Below are positions 30,069-30,773 of a stretch of DNA of 30,773 bases, piece by piece; within the stretch, counting starts at the first letter, position 1; each line of letters begins with the position of its first letter. The notes under the pieces were generated by a model. It saw only the letters and a list, made by a program, of their open reading frames with translations, made no database searches and was not told where the DNA came from. Source of the stretch: Lachnospiraceae bacterium UBA7110 (lineage in GTDB: Bacteria; Bacillota; Clostridia; Lachnospirales; Lachnospiraceae); contig DKYC01000121.1 of NCBI GenBank assembly GCA_002492295.1, forward strand, positions 1 through 30,773, in the 5' to 3' direction. The position numbers and the translations under genes were made by a program.

Positions 30069-30773
30069 TTAAACCTCTCTGTAATCTCCGTCTACAACAT
30101 CGTCTGCTGCTCCTGTGTCTGCCTGTGCGCTCTGACCCATATCTGCACCGCCCATATCAGGTCCTGCACCCTGTTGTGCCCCCTGCATGTTCTCATACAT
30201 CTTTGTGAAAAGGTTCTGCGCCTTTGACATCAGTGCTTCCTGCTTACCCTTTAACTCCGCAACCTGATCCTCTGTCATCTCAGTATCCTTTGTGCTCTCA
30301 AGGAATGACTTGATGTCATTTAAATCAGCCTCTAACGATGCCTTCTCATTTGCGTCAATCTTGTCGCCAACCTCTGTCAATGCCTTTTCTGTCTGGAATA
30401 CAAACGAATCCGCATCGTTTCTCGCGTCGATTGCTTCCTTACGCTTTCTATCCTGTGCTTCATACTCAGCTGCTTCCTTCACTGCCTTCTCGATATCCTC
30501 GTCTGACATATTGGAACCTGCCGTAATGGTAATATGCTGCTCCTTGCCTGTTCCCAAATCCTTCGCAGATACATTTACAATACCGTTTGCGTCAATATCA
30601 AAGGTAACCTCGATCTGTGGAACACCTCTTCTTGCTGGTGGGATTCCATCCAGTCTGAACTGTCCTAATGACTTGTTGTCTCTTGCGAACTGTCTCTCAC
30701 CTTGTACCACATGGATATCAACAGCTGTCTGATTATCTGCTGCTGTGGAGAAGATCTGGCTCTTCTTTGTAGG
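30069..30773 (-). CDS. dnaK: Chaperone protein DnaK (Hsp70), C-terminal part
   Basis: The open frame enters from the right edge (PTKKSQIFSTAADNQTAVDI) and ends with the stop at 30069; about 234 residues are present and the ATPase domain is outside the window. Visible are the substrate-binding beta domain (LGQFRLDGIPPARRGVPQIEVTFDIDANGI, in outline; VSAKDLGTGKEQHITI), the helical lid (DRKRKEAIDARNDADSFVF) and a Gly/Ala/Gln-rich tail (GADMGQSAQADTG) ending VVDGDYREV. It folds proteins with DnaJ, encoded next. An internal ATG gives a shorter ORF, which is not the true start. Confidence 0.97.
   Translation of the reverse strand, partial: PTKKSQIFSTAADNQTAVDIHVVQGERQFARDNKSLGQFRLDGIPPARRGVPQIEVTFDIDANGIVNVSAKDLGTGKEQHITITAGSNMSDEDIEKAVKEAAEYEAQDRKRKEAIDARNDADSFVFQTEKALTEVGDKIDANEKASLEADLNDIKSFLESTKDTEMTEDQVAELKGKQEALMSKAQNLFTKMYENMQGAQQGAGPDMGGADMGQSAQADTGAADDVVDGDYREV

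Noticed and set aside
1..30773. tRNA genes, rRNA genes, CRISPR array or prophage
   Set aside because: None was seen on reading both strands; no regularly spaced direct repeats and no integrase or transposase gene are present.

Overview
The window looks like a chromosomal segment of a gut-type Lachnospiraceae (Clostridia). The evidence is AGGAGG-type ribosome binding sites, the gene order dnaK-dnaJ-prmA-rsmE, a YesM/YesN-type regulator pair, a Bce-type peptide detoxification module and a moderately AT-rich composition. I cannot name the species. Nearly all genes lie on the minus strand; only an MFS transporter and a broken cyclase-type gene are on plus. No rRNA, tRNA, CRISPR array, phage or intact insertion sequence was seen.

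Region by region: (1) 52-2414, an AraC-type regulator divergent from an MFS transporter, with a palindrome between them. (2) 2411-6009, a Gfo/Idh/MocA dehydrogenase, a small membrane protein, a gene remnant, and a pectinesterase-like beta-helix protein. (3) 6324-6902, a LacI-fold/GGDEF protein gutted by an internal deletion. (4) 6939-12607, a Bce-like module (response regulator, intramembrane-sensing kinase, ABC ATPase, FtsX-type permease) split by a UPF0175/DUF3368 toxin-antitoxin pair. (5) 12608-14639, repeats, a decayed gene and an intact DUF5714 gene. (6) 14640-25922, a uronate locus. In transcription order it holds TRAP transporter dctP-dctQ-dctM, a YcxB-like protein, histidine kinase, AraC-type response regulator, membrane-anchored DctP-like protein, MFS transporter, uxuA, an oxidoreductase of the uxuB type and a small antitoxin-like ORF. 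(7) 26122-30773, rsmE, a patch of broken genes (YafQ-type toxin, its antitoxin, a GNAT enzyme, an unknown), prmA, dnaJ and the 3' part of dnaK.

The genes of region 6 fit one job: sense an extracellular acid sugar, import it through the TRAP system, and convert it by UxuB/UxuA to 2-keto-3-deoxygluconate. The beta-helix protein near 5 kb may belong to the same pectin/uronate physiology.

The most interesting structure lies between genes. Three related two-hairpin elements sit in operon gaps and overlap the stop codon of the upstream gene (ATPase/permease, uxuA/uxuB, dnaK/dnaJ). A second family of paired hairpins sits in the leaders of two regulator genes, and a third 73-bp repeat occurs twice. 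A duplicated gene pair has also decayed reciprocally: each copy keeps a different intact gene.
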